From Sepiola atlantica (lineage: Eukaryota > Mollusca > Cephalopoda > Sepiida > Sepiolidae): a stretch of DNA of 64,000 nucleotides. Both the position numbers and the translations under genes were made by a program. The stretch spans positions 104,943,083-105,007,082 of the forward strand of contig OY744532.1 in the NCBI GenBank assembly GCA_963556195.1. Reading direction: 5' to 3'. The notes under the pieces were generated by a model. The model searched no databases, was not told where the DNA came from, and saw only the letters and a program-made list of their open reading frames with translations. Positions 23,041-32,900 of this stretch are shown piece by piece (within the stretch, counting starts at the first letter, position 1; the number at the start of each line of letters is the position of its first letter).

Positions 23041-23140
23041 AGCGTTCTATTTCTCTCTCTTTCTCTCTTTCTTTCTTTCTTTCTTTGTTTCTTTCTTTCA
23101 TTTCTTTCTTTATTTCCTTTCTTTCTTTATTTCTCTCTAT
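23041..23140. repeat. (TTTC)n pyrimidine microsatellite
   Basis: Interrupted TTTC/TCTC run. Confidence 0.9.
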
Positions 23141-23199
23141 TATTCACGCGCATTCATGTAATGGACACTAACAAGTAATACCTGTCGATTATATCCCGG

Positions 23200-23640
23200 C
23201 GTTCGTATGTCATGACAGATGTAAGCCGATGCCATCGTCACGTCGTCCGTGTGAACTATTTCTATTTATAGACTCAAGAGAAGGATTACTGATCAACTTG
23301 TACAGCTGGGATTTACTTCTTTCCCACCGCAGGGAACTGTGGGACGAGGCCGGAATGGTGGGGAGAATCAAGCCAGCGCCCTTAAAGAATGGAGCACTTT
23401 GGTGTATTAAAAATTGTCTTGGCATCCCAGTCGGCATTCCCCGATCAGGCTCTTCGGGCAGTTTTCAATAAACTAACCCTTCCCCCAAAAGAGGGGAAGC
23501 AAGACCTTGGAGGGTTTCACATCCTAGAACTACTCAGGACCGATACCTCAGCCTGGCAGATAAAAGGCCACCGAAATGATCACGTTTCTGTTAGACTGAT
23601 TGCCGAGAACGGATTCTCGACTGGTATTTAGCAGTCAGGA
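23200..23640 (-). repeat. GC-richer retroelement block, diverged relative of the 1-212 element
   Basis: 23466-23479 (CAATAAACTAACCC) is identical to 22-35, and both are followed by a hairpin with a 7-nt loop: CTTCCCC/GGGGAAG here, TTCTC/GAGAA at 37-53. The hairpin is kept although its bases differ. Next comes AAGCAAGACCTTGGAGG versus AAGGCAAAGCCGAGGAGG. At the far end GATAAAAGGCCACCGAAA resembles the antisense U2 start GGCTAAAAGGCCGAGAAA, but the match is weak. The 80-codon ORFs on both strands have no recognisable domain. Confidence 0.45.
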
Positions 23641-24344
23641 GTCTCTACGCAACGGAAGCTGCGAAGAGGAATCTGTGCAATAACACATTGTTCAAATACA
23701 TAATATAGATTTTGTTTCCGTTATATACACCGACATGAAAGAAGTAAATAGACATCTTTATTATAATTAATAATTTATAATTAAGACGGTTGTCTGACGT
23801 TTCTGACGACGTAAGTAAGATAGTATTCATCCTTTCTTATCGCTGATAAATTGGACAATCACTCGGTAACCATTGGAAAATAGAATCCCGAGGTCAGCGG
23901 CTATTTCACGCTGATTCAGTCCACTTTCGTATTAACGTATAATATAGCTCCTCTGAAACTCTAAACATGCGTGAATTATTTTTGAGGGGTGTCTGTTTAC
24001 GTCTTTCGTGTTCGAAATGATTTACTATCAAACAAAATCAAACGGAATAATTATTATGTTTACCTTTATGATTTTCTGTATAATTAAGAGTCAAGGAATG
24101 TTTACACCACATGTTCGTCCTCTTACTCAATATCTAACCGGACACAACCTTTTGCCACAACAATACTCCGAGGCAGGGCACAAATATCTTACCGTTCTTG
24201 ACCTGTCAACATAGAACCTTTATGCAACTAGGCGTTAAGAACAATCAGTTCTAAGTGACAGTATTCTGGAAGTTGTAGACTAACCCTGACTACAGGCGAT
24301 AATAACTAAGATTAATATAAAAATCAGCACTTCTACACGGCCAG
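23641..24344. other. Unassigned DNA
   Basis: Short ORFs only, none recognisable. Confidence 0.4.
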
Positions 24345-24430
24345 TGATGGGTGAACGAGAACAATCAAGCTGCTTGAATTAAATAAAGCTTTCCGTGTTC
24401 GACATTAAGATTCCCGAATTCTTTTTCTAT
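24345..24430 (+). repeat. SINE body fragment, third copy of the 211-425 family
   Basis: GTGAACGAGA, then GTGTTCGACATTAAGATTCCCG match 224-315 in order. It ends before the GAAACGTTGTGAT segment. Confidence 0.5.
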
Positions 24431-24705
24431 ACGTCGTCTACTACTCACGCTTCAATATCTATCTATCTATATATATATATATAGTAATGATAATAGAATT
24501 AACGATAAGTGAAGTATCGTAAAGTGATCTATCGCGATAAAGTAATACCACATAACGAAAAGTTATCCTATCACGAGAAGAGTTTTATCTTTGAAAAACC
24601 ATGGTTTAAGGATTAATGTAACTCCTTGCATCTGAACTTTCGATTTGTATCAATTTTATGTAATTTTATGTAATTTTATGCAATTTTTTGTCTTCATCTT
24701 TCCTT

Positions 24706-24806
<101 letters not shown>

Positions 24807-24952
24807 GGGAGGGTTTATTAACATCGCACGATAATAAAGAAATTAAAAAATAAAAATATTGGAATGGTCAATTATAAACAAAATGGAATAGCACGGCAGT
24901 CGGTAATACAATTAAACTCGTAATTTAAAAGCACAAGAGAGAAAAGAGAGAG

Positions 24953-24956
<4 letters not shown>

Positions 24957-25012
<56 letters not shown>
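24957..25012. repeat. (TA)n microsatellite
   Basis: Pure TA after an AGAGAG tract. Confidence 0.95.
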
Positions 25013-25016
<4 letters not shown>

Positions 25017-25976
25017 GTTGTATTTATACAAACATATGACTATATAGAGATACCTGTTTAAATCGCATCTTTGGTAAGCTTGTTTTCTTTAAGTCGAAAA
25101 TAAGTGTCGGCTTTTTACGTTTTCATATTGAAAAATGGAGAAAAAGTTTTAATACGTAATGGTCACCTGACTAAATTTAAATGATCATTTCTGAACATAA
25201 ATATTTCTATAATAAGACGTCAGCCGATAAAACTTATTTTATTTCGAATGTTCATCTTTTTTCTATCTTTGTGTCTAAAGTGGGTACACAATTATCAGTT
25301 GGCATGGTGATATATTGTGGAGAGGGGGGGGGGAATAAAGATATCTTTAACTATTACATGTTATTGGAGAATACAAGTTTTTCTAGTGAAATGTATTTTC
25401 GTCTAATAATCGCACATGTGAACACACACACACACATCCTTTTACGTCATATATACATCCACATAATATATATACACACACACCGTAGAATTATCATAAT
25501 ACTTACAAATACACAGGATTATTACCTGGTTAACACTCCCATACAATCAAATGGCCAAGACTAAACAACGACAAATATTCTTAAATTTAACCAGCCTTCA
25601 TTTCGCACCCAAAAGCATTTCATATGAGTTATGTTAACAAAAATACTTTAAAATTGAGCTACAATTGCACCGATAACTTAAGAAACTAATGAAAAAACAC
25701 CACAACAAAATATTAAGAATTAATACCAATACCAACCACAATACAAATAATACAGTAACGGCAAAACTATTTGTAATTGTCATACTAAAATAAATTGTAA
25801 TGGGAAGGCACTTATTTTTCGACTTGTGATTGAAACGTGTACCGATGTGTAGCCATATGATTGTATAAATAAATGTTGTATTATATATAAATAGTTCTAG
25901 TTATTATTGAACATAATTGTATAAACACAGTAAAGATTATCCGAATGTTAGCCTTTAGATATAAACCTTACTTGGA

Positions 25977-25980
<4 letters not shown>
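25013..25980. other. Unassigned DNA
   Basis: The 127-codon plus ORF at 25181-25564 ends in CA-repeat-derived His/Thr/Ile and has no domain; it is not called as a gene. Confidence 0.45.

Positions 25981-26042
<62 letters not shown>
25981..26042. repeat. (TA)n microsatellite
   Basis: Pure TA. Confidence 0.95.
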
Positions 26043-26079
26043 TACTAAGCTTTTTTACTTTGTATTTTAATTTCTTTAC

Positions 26080-26165
26080 TTTAACTAGCTTTGCAAACTC
26101 ACTTTTTCCTTATCCAAACCATCTAACCAAAGCTAACTGGGTGACCCAACAACCACATGTTTTAA
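26080..26165 (+). repeat. Short dispersed repeat shared with 5878-5965
   Basis: Carries TTAACTAGCTTTGCAAACTC, CATCTAACC and CTGGGTGAC in the same order as the other copy. Confidence 0.55.
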
Positions 26166-26167
<2 letters not shown>

Positions 26168-26233
<66 letters not shown>

Positions 26234-26395
26234 TATAAATAAATATTAAATTATTAATACCTACAGACGCTAGCGTTTCAGACTTATTGCTCTCATCAGT
26301 GCAGGAAAGTAACAATTTCAGACGGTCGGGAGGCGCGAACCCGGTTCACAGAGTCAGCCATATCCACTCGGCCAACGGAAACTGTCACGTAATTA
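26168..26395 (-). repeat. tRNA-headed SINE with internal hammerhead and (TA)n tail, copy 1
   Basis: On the minus strand a tRNA-like head shows an A box TGGCCGAGTGG (26374-26364) and a B box GGGTTCGCGCC (26342-26332), the internal RNA polymerase III promoter. A conserved middle follows (CCGACCGT...), then the hammerhead-like core (26305-26260), then AGGTATT with an ATATTTATTTATAAA-type 3' end, and a pure (TA)n tail (26228-26168). Two further copies lie at 48699-48925 and 53219-53425. Confidence 0.75.
26260..26305 (-). ncRNA. Hammerhead-ribozyme-like motif in SINE copy 1
   Basis: Minus strand: stem I arms CCTGCA and TGTAGG pair with one G-U. The core reads CTGATGA, a 13-nt stem-II segment, then GAAA. 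Stem III is CGC-TA-GCG, followed by TC, the expected cleavage-site context. Stem II is poor in the canonical register. Architecture and order fit a small-stem-III hammerhead; activity is not implied. Confidence 0.55.
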
Positions 26396-26475
26396 AGGGG
26401 AATTAAGATCTATATGTATCTAGAAGCCGGCACAGATAGAAGACTAGTCGAGAGTGTTCGACGAACGTAATCGGA

Positions 26476-26479
<4 letters not shown>

Positions 26480-26522
<43 letters not shown>
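26480..26522. repeat. (TA)n microsatellite
   Basis: Pure TA. 26523-26927 is unassigned. Confidence 0.95.
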
Positions 26523-26524
<2 letters not shown>

Positions 26525-26927
26525 TTAGCAGAATGATAGCATTATTTTCTCACTAAAACCACGCTGTTTACTGTGTTTAACATTCGTGAAATAGTAATAC
26601 AAACACAACGTATACAAGCTGCGTAAATAAGAAGAAAAAAGACTAAAAATAATCGGCAAAAAAAATCACGTCTTCTCAGTAAAAACAATGTATGCTTGAT
26701 TTGAAAAAGTGTTGGACATCTTGTCAACATTCGCAAATTCTATTTTTTTCGATTCGTCATCTTCTCTTTCAGGGAGGCTTCGTCTGTTGATCTGTCACGC
26801 TTGTGTTTTTGTTGTGATGGGATACCGAACTCCCCTCAGTCACTAAGTAGGTGATCTGGTCTGGACAATAAATATGACTACGAACAGTAGTATGGAGATT
26901 CAATTGTATTCTGTTAAATCCTATTAA

Positions 26928-27570
26928 TTTTTTTTTAACAGTTCACCCCAAACAAGGCAGGCCGTCACTGTAGACGTAAGGAGTAACTGACAAAAGTGGG
27001 TGACGGTTTGGGGGGGTCAACCTAAATTAGGAGCTGCGCAGCGAGATGTCTGTTTACATTAGTTTTGACTTTCTGCATGTCAGTAACGTCAGGAAAACAG
27101 GGAGCAGGGAAGGAGCCTCAGAGTCCAGCAGTACGAGGAAAGAAGCTTTTGGAGTAGAAAGCTCTCACGCATTTGGGGACCTCCACAATGAATGGATGAA
27201 ATTTGTCAGATTGTCAGGTTGGTCTAGTGAATCTACGTCGTGGGGGCACCAGAACAGAAAGCTCATCAGAGCACAATCCATTGAAGTACTTGTAAAACAG
27301 GCACAAGGAAGCAACATTGCGGCGATGGGACAGGGACTGGAGCTTGGTGGATAGTGACGGACCTATGAAGTTGGCGACTCGTTTTTTGGACCTTGTCTTA
27401 GAGGGAGAGACTAGTGGATGATGCCTCAGCCCAGATGTGGCAACAATACTCCATGCATGGACGGATGGTAGCTTTGTAGAGATATAGGATAGGATCAGGT
27501 GTAAGAAGTTTACTGGCATGGTAGAGGGAGCCAAACTGGATGTCTTCAATGTATGTGTTACCTGTAGTTA
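26928..27570 (-). pseudogene. LINE RT C-terminus and 3' end (frameshifted)
   Basis: Minus-strand pieces read ATIRPCMEYCCHIWAEASS, then after a frameshift VANFIGPSLSTKLQSLSHRR and NVASLCLFYKYFNG. They continue with stops as FYSKSFFPRTAGL and NVNRHLAAQLLI, then a stop near 27025. The 3' untranslated end runs to an A-rich tract (minus strand, near 26930). This is the same LINE family as 6340-6665, 40640-41400 and 56430-56670, preserving a longer part of the thumb. It is not functional. Confidence 0.85.
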
Positions 27571-27747
27571 CTATTGCTTGTATAAGATATATACGTAGAA
27601 ATAAATCGTTCTATTTTAAGAGCTTTACACTCTGGGTTATTTTGTTATACATAACTACTTACCAAGTTATATCAGTTTTAAATCGAATTTAATCGCTACG
27701 CGCGCAAATTCAATCTTATTTTAGATGCGTATGGGCAATATCTATAA

Positions 27748-29925
27748 CATGCATCATCCGTCTGTCAGTCCGTCACACAAGCGTCCGACACTTTTTATTT
27801 AATTGTCTACACTGCCTGCTGCAAGCATGTGCCATTGCGTAAATCAGAATGCGAGAAAAGAACGCCCAAGGTGGTAAGATACCGTCACTCACTTTCTAAA
27901 AGAAGACGGAAGATAAAAAAGCGTCTTTTGAAAGTGTCATCGCCTGCTGTTATTTCCAAACTGTCCAAGGAATGTTTGGATATTGAAAGGAAACTGCAGA
28001 AGTCTTTTGCTGACTCTAACGCTTTTATGGAGGGAAAGGCTGTCAACTCCATTAAAAGTAATTCAAAATATTTCTTTTCATATGTCAAGAAAAAGTCCAA
28101 AGTCAAGACAAAAGTTGGTCCATTGGTGGACCAGAATGGTGTTCTTACTGGTAACAGTACTGAGATGGCAGAAATTTTGTCAAAACAATACACAGACGTT
28201 TTTAGCAAACCAATGCAAAGCAGTCAAGCTTCACATAATCGCACTTTTGATATAAGTTCTATACTGTCAACTGTTACTCTAACTGCAGCCGATTTTGAGC
28301 TTGCAATTGATGAACTCTCTCCGTCAGCTGCTGCGGGTCCTGACGGCTTTCCTGCATTACTACTGAAAAACTGCAGGGCCCATTTGGTCCATGCTCTCGT
28401 ATTTCTATGGACGAAAAGTCTTGAAGAAGAGGTCGTTCCAAGCAAACTAAAGAATTCTCTTATTACACCCATTCACAAAGGTGGAAGCAAGTCGGTGGCT
28501 GCCAATTATAGACCAATAGCTTTGACCTCCCACCTCATTAAACTTTTTGAGAAAGTCATACGGAAACACATAGTTAGACACATGAATGAAAATAACCTGT
28601 TCAATGACAGTCAGCATGGGATGAGATCTGGAAGATCTTGTTTAAGTCAACTCCTTGAGCAGTTTGACACCATTCTATCAATTCTTGATGATGGCGCTAA
28701 TGCAGATGTTGTCTACTTAGATTTTGCCAAAGCTTTTGACAAAGTTGACCACAAAATAGTTCTGCAGAAAATATTTGATCTTGGCATTCGTGGAAGCATC
28801 TTCAAATGGATCGAATCCTTCCTGAGTAACCGCCTCCAAACAGTTATGGTTGATGGTGCAACCTCGAAGCCACAACCTGTCATTTCTGGAGTTCCCCAGG
28901 GAAGTGTATTGGGACCCATAATCTTCCTAATCCTTATTGGGGACATTGATGAAGATATCGCCATGTCAATAGTCAGGTCATTCGCCGATGATACAAGGGC
29001 CACAAAATCCGTTCGGTCTCCCGAGGATGCTGTGTTGTTTCAAAAGGATCTCGATCAGATCTACAAATGGACGGAGGACAATAACATGGAGCTAAATGAC
29101 GTGAAATTTGAGCTTCTCCGCTATGGTAATAACGACCAGCTAAAAAGCGAGATATCATACCACACTCCGTCAGGAAAAATGATAAACATAAAGCAAGAAG
29201 TAAAGGACCTCGGTGTATCTATGTCTAGTGATTGTCTTTTTAGCAATCAAATAAACAAAGTTGTGGAAAAAGCCAAGAACCTCATTGCCTGGATCCTGAG
29301 GACATTTAAAACCAGAGAATATCGTGCAATGGTCACGCTGTATAAATCCTTGGTCATTCCAGTTTTGGAATACTGTTCTGTCTTGTGGAACCCAAGTAGC
29401 CCTAGGCTCATCCAAAAGCTTGAAGCCATTCAGTGGTCCTTTCTACGGAAAATTCAAGCTGATCGGAACTACTGGTCATGTCTGAAGAAGACAAAAATGT
29501 TCTCGCTGCAAAGACGACGTGAAAGGTACCGGATAATTTACATCTGGAAGATATTGGAAGGAAAGGTACCGAACATTAATGGCCACATTCAAGCCCGAGA
29601 CAATGAACGCCGCGGGAGGCACTGTATTGTTCCCTCGCTAAAAACTGGTGGGAAAATACGAACCATTTTTGAAACGAGCTTACCTGTACAGGGGTCACAA
29701 CTCTTCAATGCCATGCCTAGGTGTATTCGGGATATAAAAAATGCTGCTGTGGAACAATTTAAGCGCTCTCTTGATGCCTACCTCGCTAATATCCCGGACC
29801 AACCCCAAATTGTCGGATACACGGCGTGCAGGCAAGCCGACACCAATTCTATCGTGCACATGCAAGCACATGCTGGTGCGGTTCCTTTGTCTCACAGGAT
29901 CCTCACATCAGCCAGGGCGAGTTGA
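27748..29925 (+). CDS. 5'-truncated LINE ORF2 with intact reverse transcriptase
   Basis: One uninterrupted frame (stop codon at 27745-27747 upstream, stop at 29923-29925) encodes a non-LTR reverse transcriptase. Numbering from a GTG at 27829, residues 1-110 are the basic linker that normally follows the endonuclease (KHVPLRKS...). The RT shows YRPIALTSHLIKLFEKVI, motif A YLDFAKAFD (296-304, Asp298), GVPQGSVLGP (from 354), catalytic FADDT (385-389) and the thumb LYKSLVIPVLEYCSVLWNP, with a C-terminal QLFNAMPRCIRD segment. The apurinic endonuclease and ORF1 are missing, and no ATG opens the frame, so this is a 5'-truncated insertion rather than an expressed gene. The sequence fits the jockey/CR1 group; clade not determined. 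A 41-nt 3' end leads to A22 at 29967-29988. Its lack of stops suggests a recent insertion; its GC content exceeds that of its surroundings. Confidence 0.9.
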   Translation, partial: HASSVCQSVTQASDTFYLIVYTACCKHVPLRKSECEKRTPKVVRYRHSLSKRRRKIKKRLLKVSSPAVISKLSKECLDIERKLQKSFADSNAFMEGKAVNSIKSNSKYFFSYVKKKSKVKTKVGPLVDQNGVLTGNSTEMAEILSKQYTDVFSKPMQSSQASHNRTFDISSILSTVTLTAADFELAIDELSPSAAAGPDGFPALLLKNCRAHLVHALVFLWTKSLEEEVVPSKLKNSLITPIHKGGSKSVAANYRPIALTSHLIKLFEKVIRKHIVRHMNENNLFNDSQHGMRSGRSCLSQLLEQFDTILSILDDGANADVVYLDFAKAFDKVDHKIVLQKIFDLGIRGSIFKWIESFLSNRLQTVMVDGATSKPQPVISGVPQGSVLGPIIFLILIGDIDEDIAMSIVRSFADDTRATKSVRSPEDAVLFQKDLDQIYKWTEDNNMELNDVKFELLRYGNNDQLKSEISYHTPSGKMINIKQEVKDLGVSMSSDCLFSNQINKVVEKAKNLIAWILRTFKTREYRAMVTLYKSLVIPVLEYCSVLWNPSSPRLIQKLEAIQWSFLRKIQADRNYWSCLKKTKMFSLQRRRERYRIIYIWKILEGKVPNINGHIQARDNERRGRHCIVPSLKTGGKIRTIFETSLPVQGSQLFNAMPRCIRDIKNAAVEQFKRSLDAYLANIPDQPQIVGYTACRQADTNSIVHMQAHAGAVPLSHRILTSARAS

Positions 29926-29966
29926 ACAACCAGCAAGCCTGAACACGCCTGTTCGAAGCACCAGAC

Positions 29967-29988
29967 AAAAAAAAAAAAAAAAAAAAAA
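29967..29988 (+). other. Poly(A) tail of the LINE
   Basis: Twenty-two A residues end the LINE and directly abut degenerate 37-bp satellite monomers. No convincing target-site duplication was found. Confidence 0.9.
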
Positions 29989-29999
29989 GCATTTACGGC

Positions 30000-32900
30000 C
30001 ACGTTAAACTATGAAATAGCATTTTCTCTTTTTCTGGTATTAAGTTTGGAATATTATTTACAGCATTAAACGTACAAATTGAAGGGTCCTGTTTTCTTAT
30101 ACATCCGTCCGAGTATCATGATTTTGTTTGAAATAATATTTTTCATAGTCTGTCACTTTTAAGTTTGAAATAATGTTTTACTTAGCCTCTTAATGTTAAG
30201 TTTTAAATAGCATTTTGATTTGTCTGTCACGGTTAAGTTGAAATTACATTTCCTTACACGGCTAATGTTAGGTTTGAAATGTTATTTTCCTTAATCGACC
30301 ACAGTTAACTTTGAAATAACATTTTTCTCAGTCGCCCACAGTTAAGTTTAAAATAACATTTGTTCTCAGTCGCCACAGTTAAGTTTAAAATAACATTTTT
30401 CTCAGTCGCCCACAGTTAAGTTTAAAATAACATTTGTTCTCAGTCGCCACAGTTAAGTTTAAAATAACATTTGTTCTCAGTCGCCACAGTTAAGTTTAAA
30501 ATAACATTTGTTCTCAGTCGCCACAGTTAAGTTTAAAATAACATTTGTTCTCAGTCGCCACAGTTAAGTTTAAAATGACATTTGTTCTCAGTCGCCACAG
30601 TTAAGTTTAAAATAACATTTGTTCTCAGTCGCCACAGTTAAGTTTAAAATAACATTTGTTCTCAGTCGCCACAGTTAAGTTTAAAATGACATTTGTTCTC
30701 AGTCGCCACAGTTAAGTTTAAAATAACATTTGTTCTCAGTCGCCACAGTTAAGTTTAAAATAACATTTGTTCTCAGTCGCCACAGTTAAGTTTAAAATAA
30801 CATTTGTTCTCAGTCGCCAGAGTTAAGTTTAAAATAACATTTGTTCTCAGTCGCCACAGTTAAGTTTAAAATAACATTTGTTCTCAGTCGCCACAGTTAA
30901 GTTTAAAATAACATTTGTTCTCAGTCGCCACAGTTAAGTTTAAAATAACATTTGTTCTCAGTCGCCCATAGTAAAGTTTAAAATAACATTTGTTCTCAGT
31001 CGCCACAGTTAAGTTTAAAATAACATTTGTTCTCAGTCGCCACAGTTAAGTTTAAAACACCATTTGTTCTCAGTCGCCACAGTTAAGTTTAAAATAACAT
31101 TTGTTCTCAGTCGCCCATAGTTAAGTTTAAGATAACATTTGTTCTCAGTCGCCACAGTTTAGTTTAAAATAACATTTGTTCTCAGTCGCCACAGTTAAGT
31201 TTAAAATAACATTTGTTCTCAGTCGCCACAGTTAAGTTTAAAATAACATTTGTTCTCAGTCGCCCACAGTTAAGTTTAAAATAACATTTGTTCTCAGTCG
31301 CCCATAGTTAAGTTTAAGATAACATTTGTTCTCAGTCGCCACAGTTTAGTTTAAAATAACATTTGTTCTCAGTCGCCACAGTTAAGTTTAAAATAACATT
31401 TGTTCTCAGTCGCCACAGTTAAGTTTAAAATAACATTTGTTCTCAGTCGCCCACAGTTAAGTTTAAAATAACATTTGTTCTCAGTCGCCACAGTTAAGTT
31501 TAAAATAACATTTGTTCTCAGTCGCCACAGTTAAGTTTAAAATAACATTTGTTCTCAGTCGCCACAGTTAAGTTTAAAATAACATTTGTTCTCAGTCGCC
31601 ACAGTTAAGTTTAAAATAACATTTGTTCTCAGTCGCCACAGTTAAGTTTAAAATAACATTTGTTCTCAGTCGCCACAGTTAAGTTTAAAATAACATTTGT
31701 TCTCAGTCGCCAGAGTTAAGTTTAAAATAACATTTGTTCTCAGTCGCCACAGTTAAGTTTAAAATAGCATTTGTTCTCAGTCGCCCACAGTTAAGTTTAA
31801 AATAACATTTGTTCTCAGTCGCCACAGTTAAGTTTAAAATAACATTTGTTCTCAGTCGCCACAGTTAAGTTTAAAATAGCATTTGTTCTCAGTCGCCCAC
31901 AGTTAAGTTTAAAATAACATTTGTTCTCAGTCGCCACAGTTAAGTTTAAAATAACATTTGTTCTCAGTCGCCACAGTTAAGTTTAAAATAACATTTGTTC
32001 TCAGTCGCCACAGTTAAGTTTAAAATAACATTTGTTCTCAGTCGCCACAGTTAAGTTTAAAATAACATTTGTTCTCAGTCGCCCATAGTTAAGTTTAAAA
32101 TAACATTTGTTCTCAGTCGCCCATAGTTAAGTTTAAAATAACATTTGTTCTCAGTCGCCACAGTTAAGTTTAAAATAACATTTGTTCTCAGTCGCCACAG
32201 TTAAGTTTAAAATAACATTTGTTCTCAGTCGCCACAGTTAAGTTTAAAATAACATTTGTTCTCAGTCGCCACAGTTAAGTTTAAAATAACATTTGTTCTC
32301 AGTCGCCACAGTTAAGTTTAAAATAACATTTGTTCTCAGTCGCCACAGTTAAGTTTAAAATAACATTTGTTCTCAGTCGCCACAGTTAAGTTTAAAATAA
32401 CATTTGTTCTCAGTCGCCACAGTTAAGTTTAAAATAACATTTGTTCTCAGTCGCCCATAGTTAAGTTAAAAATAACATTTGTTCTCAGTCGCCACAGTTA
32501 AGTTTAAAATAACATTTGTTCTCAGTCGCCACAGTTAAGTTTAAAATAACATTTGTTCTCAGTCGCCACAGTTAAGTTTAAAATAACATTTGTTCTCAGT
32601 CGCCACAGTTAAGTTTAAAATAACATTTGTTCTCAGTCGCCACAGTTAAGTTTAAAATAACATTTGTTCTCAGTCGCCACAGTTAAGTTTAAAATAACAT
32701 TTGTTCTCAGTCGCCACAGTTAAGTTTAAAATAACATTTGTTCTCAGTCGCCCACAGTTAAGTTTAAAATAACATTTGTTCTCAGTCGCCACAGTTAAGT
32801 TTAAAATAACATTTGTTCTCAGTCGCCACAGTTAAGTTTAAAATAACATTTGTTCTCAGTCGCCACAGTTAAGTTTAAAATAACATTTGTTCTCAGTCGC

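Noticed and set aside
25181..25564. 127-codon ORF
   Set aside because: No domain; C-terminal part comes from CA repeats and composition follows local AT content.
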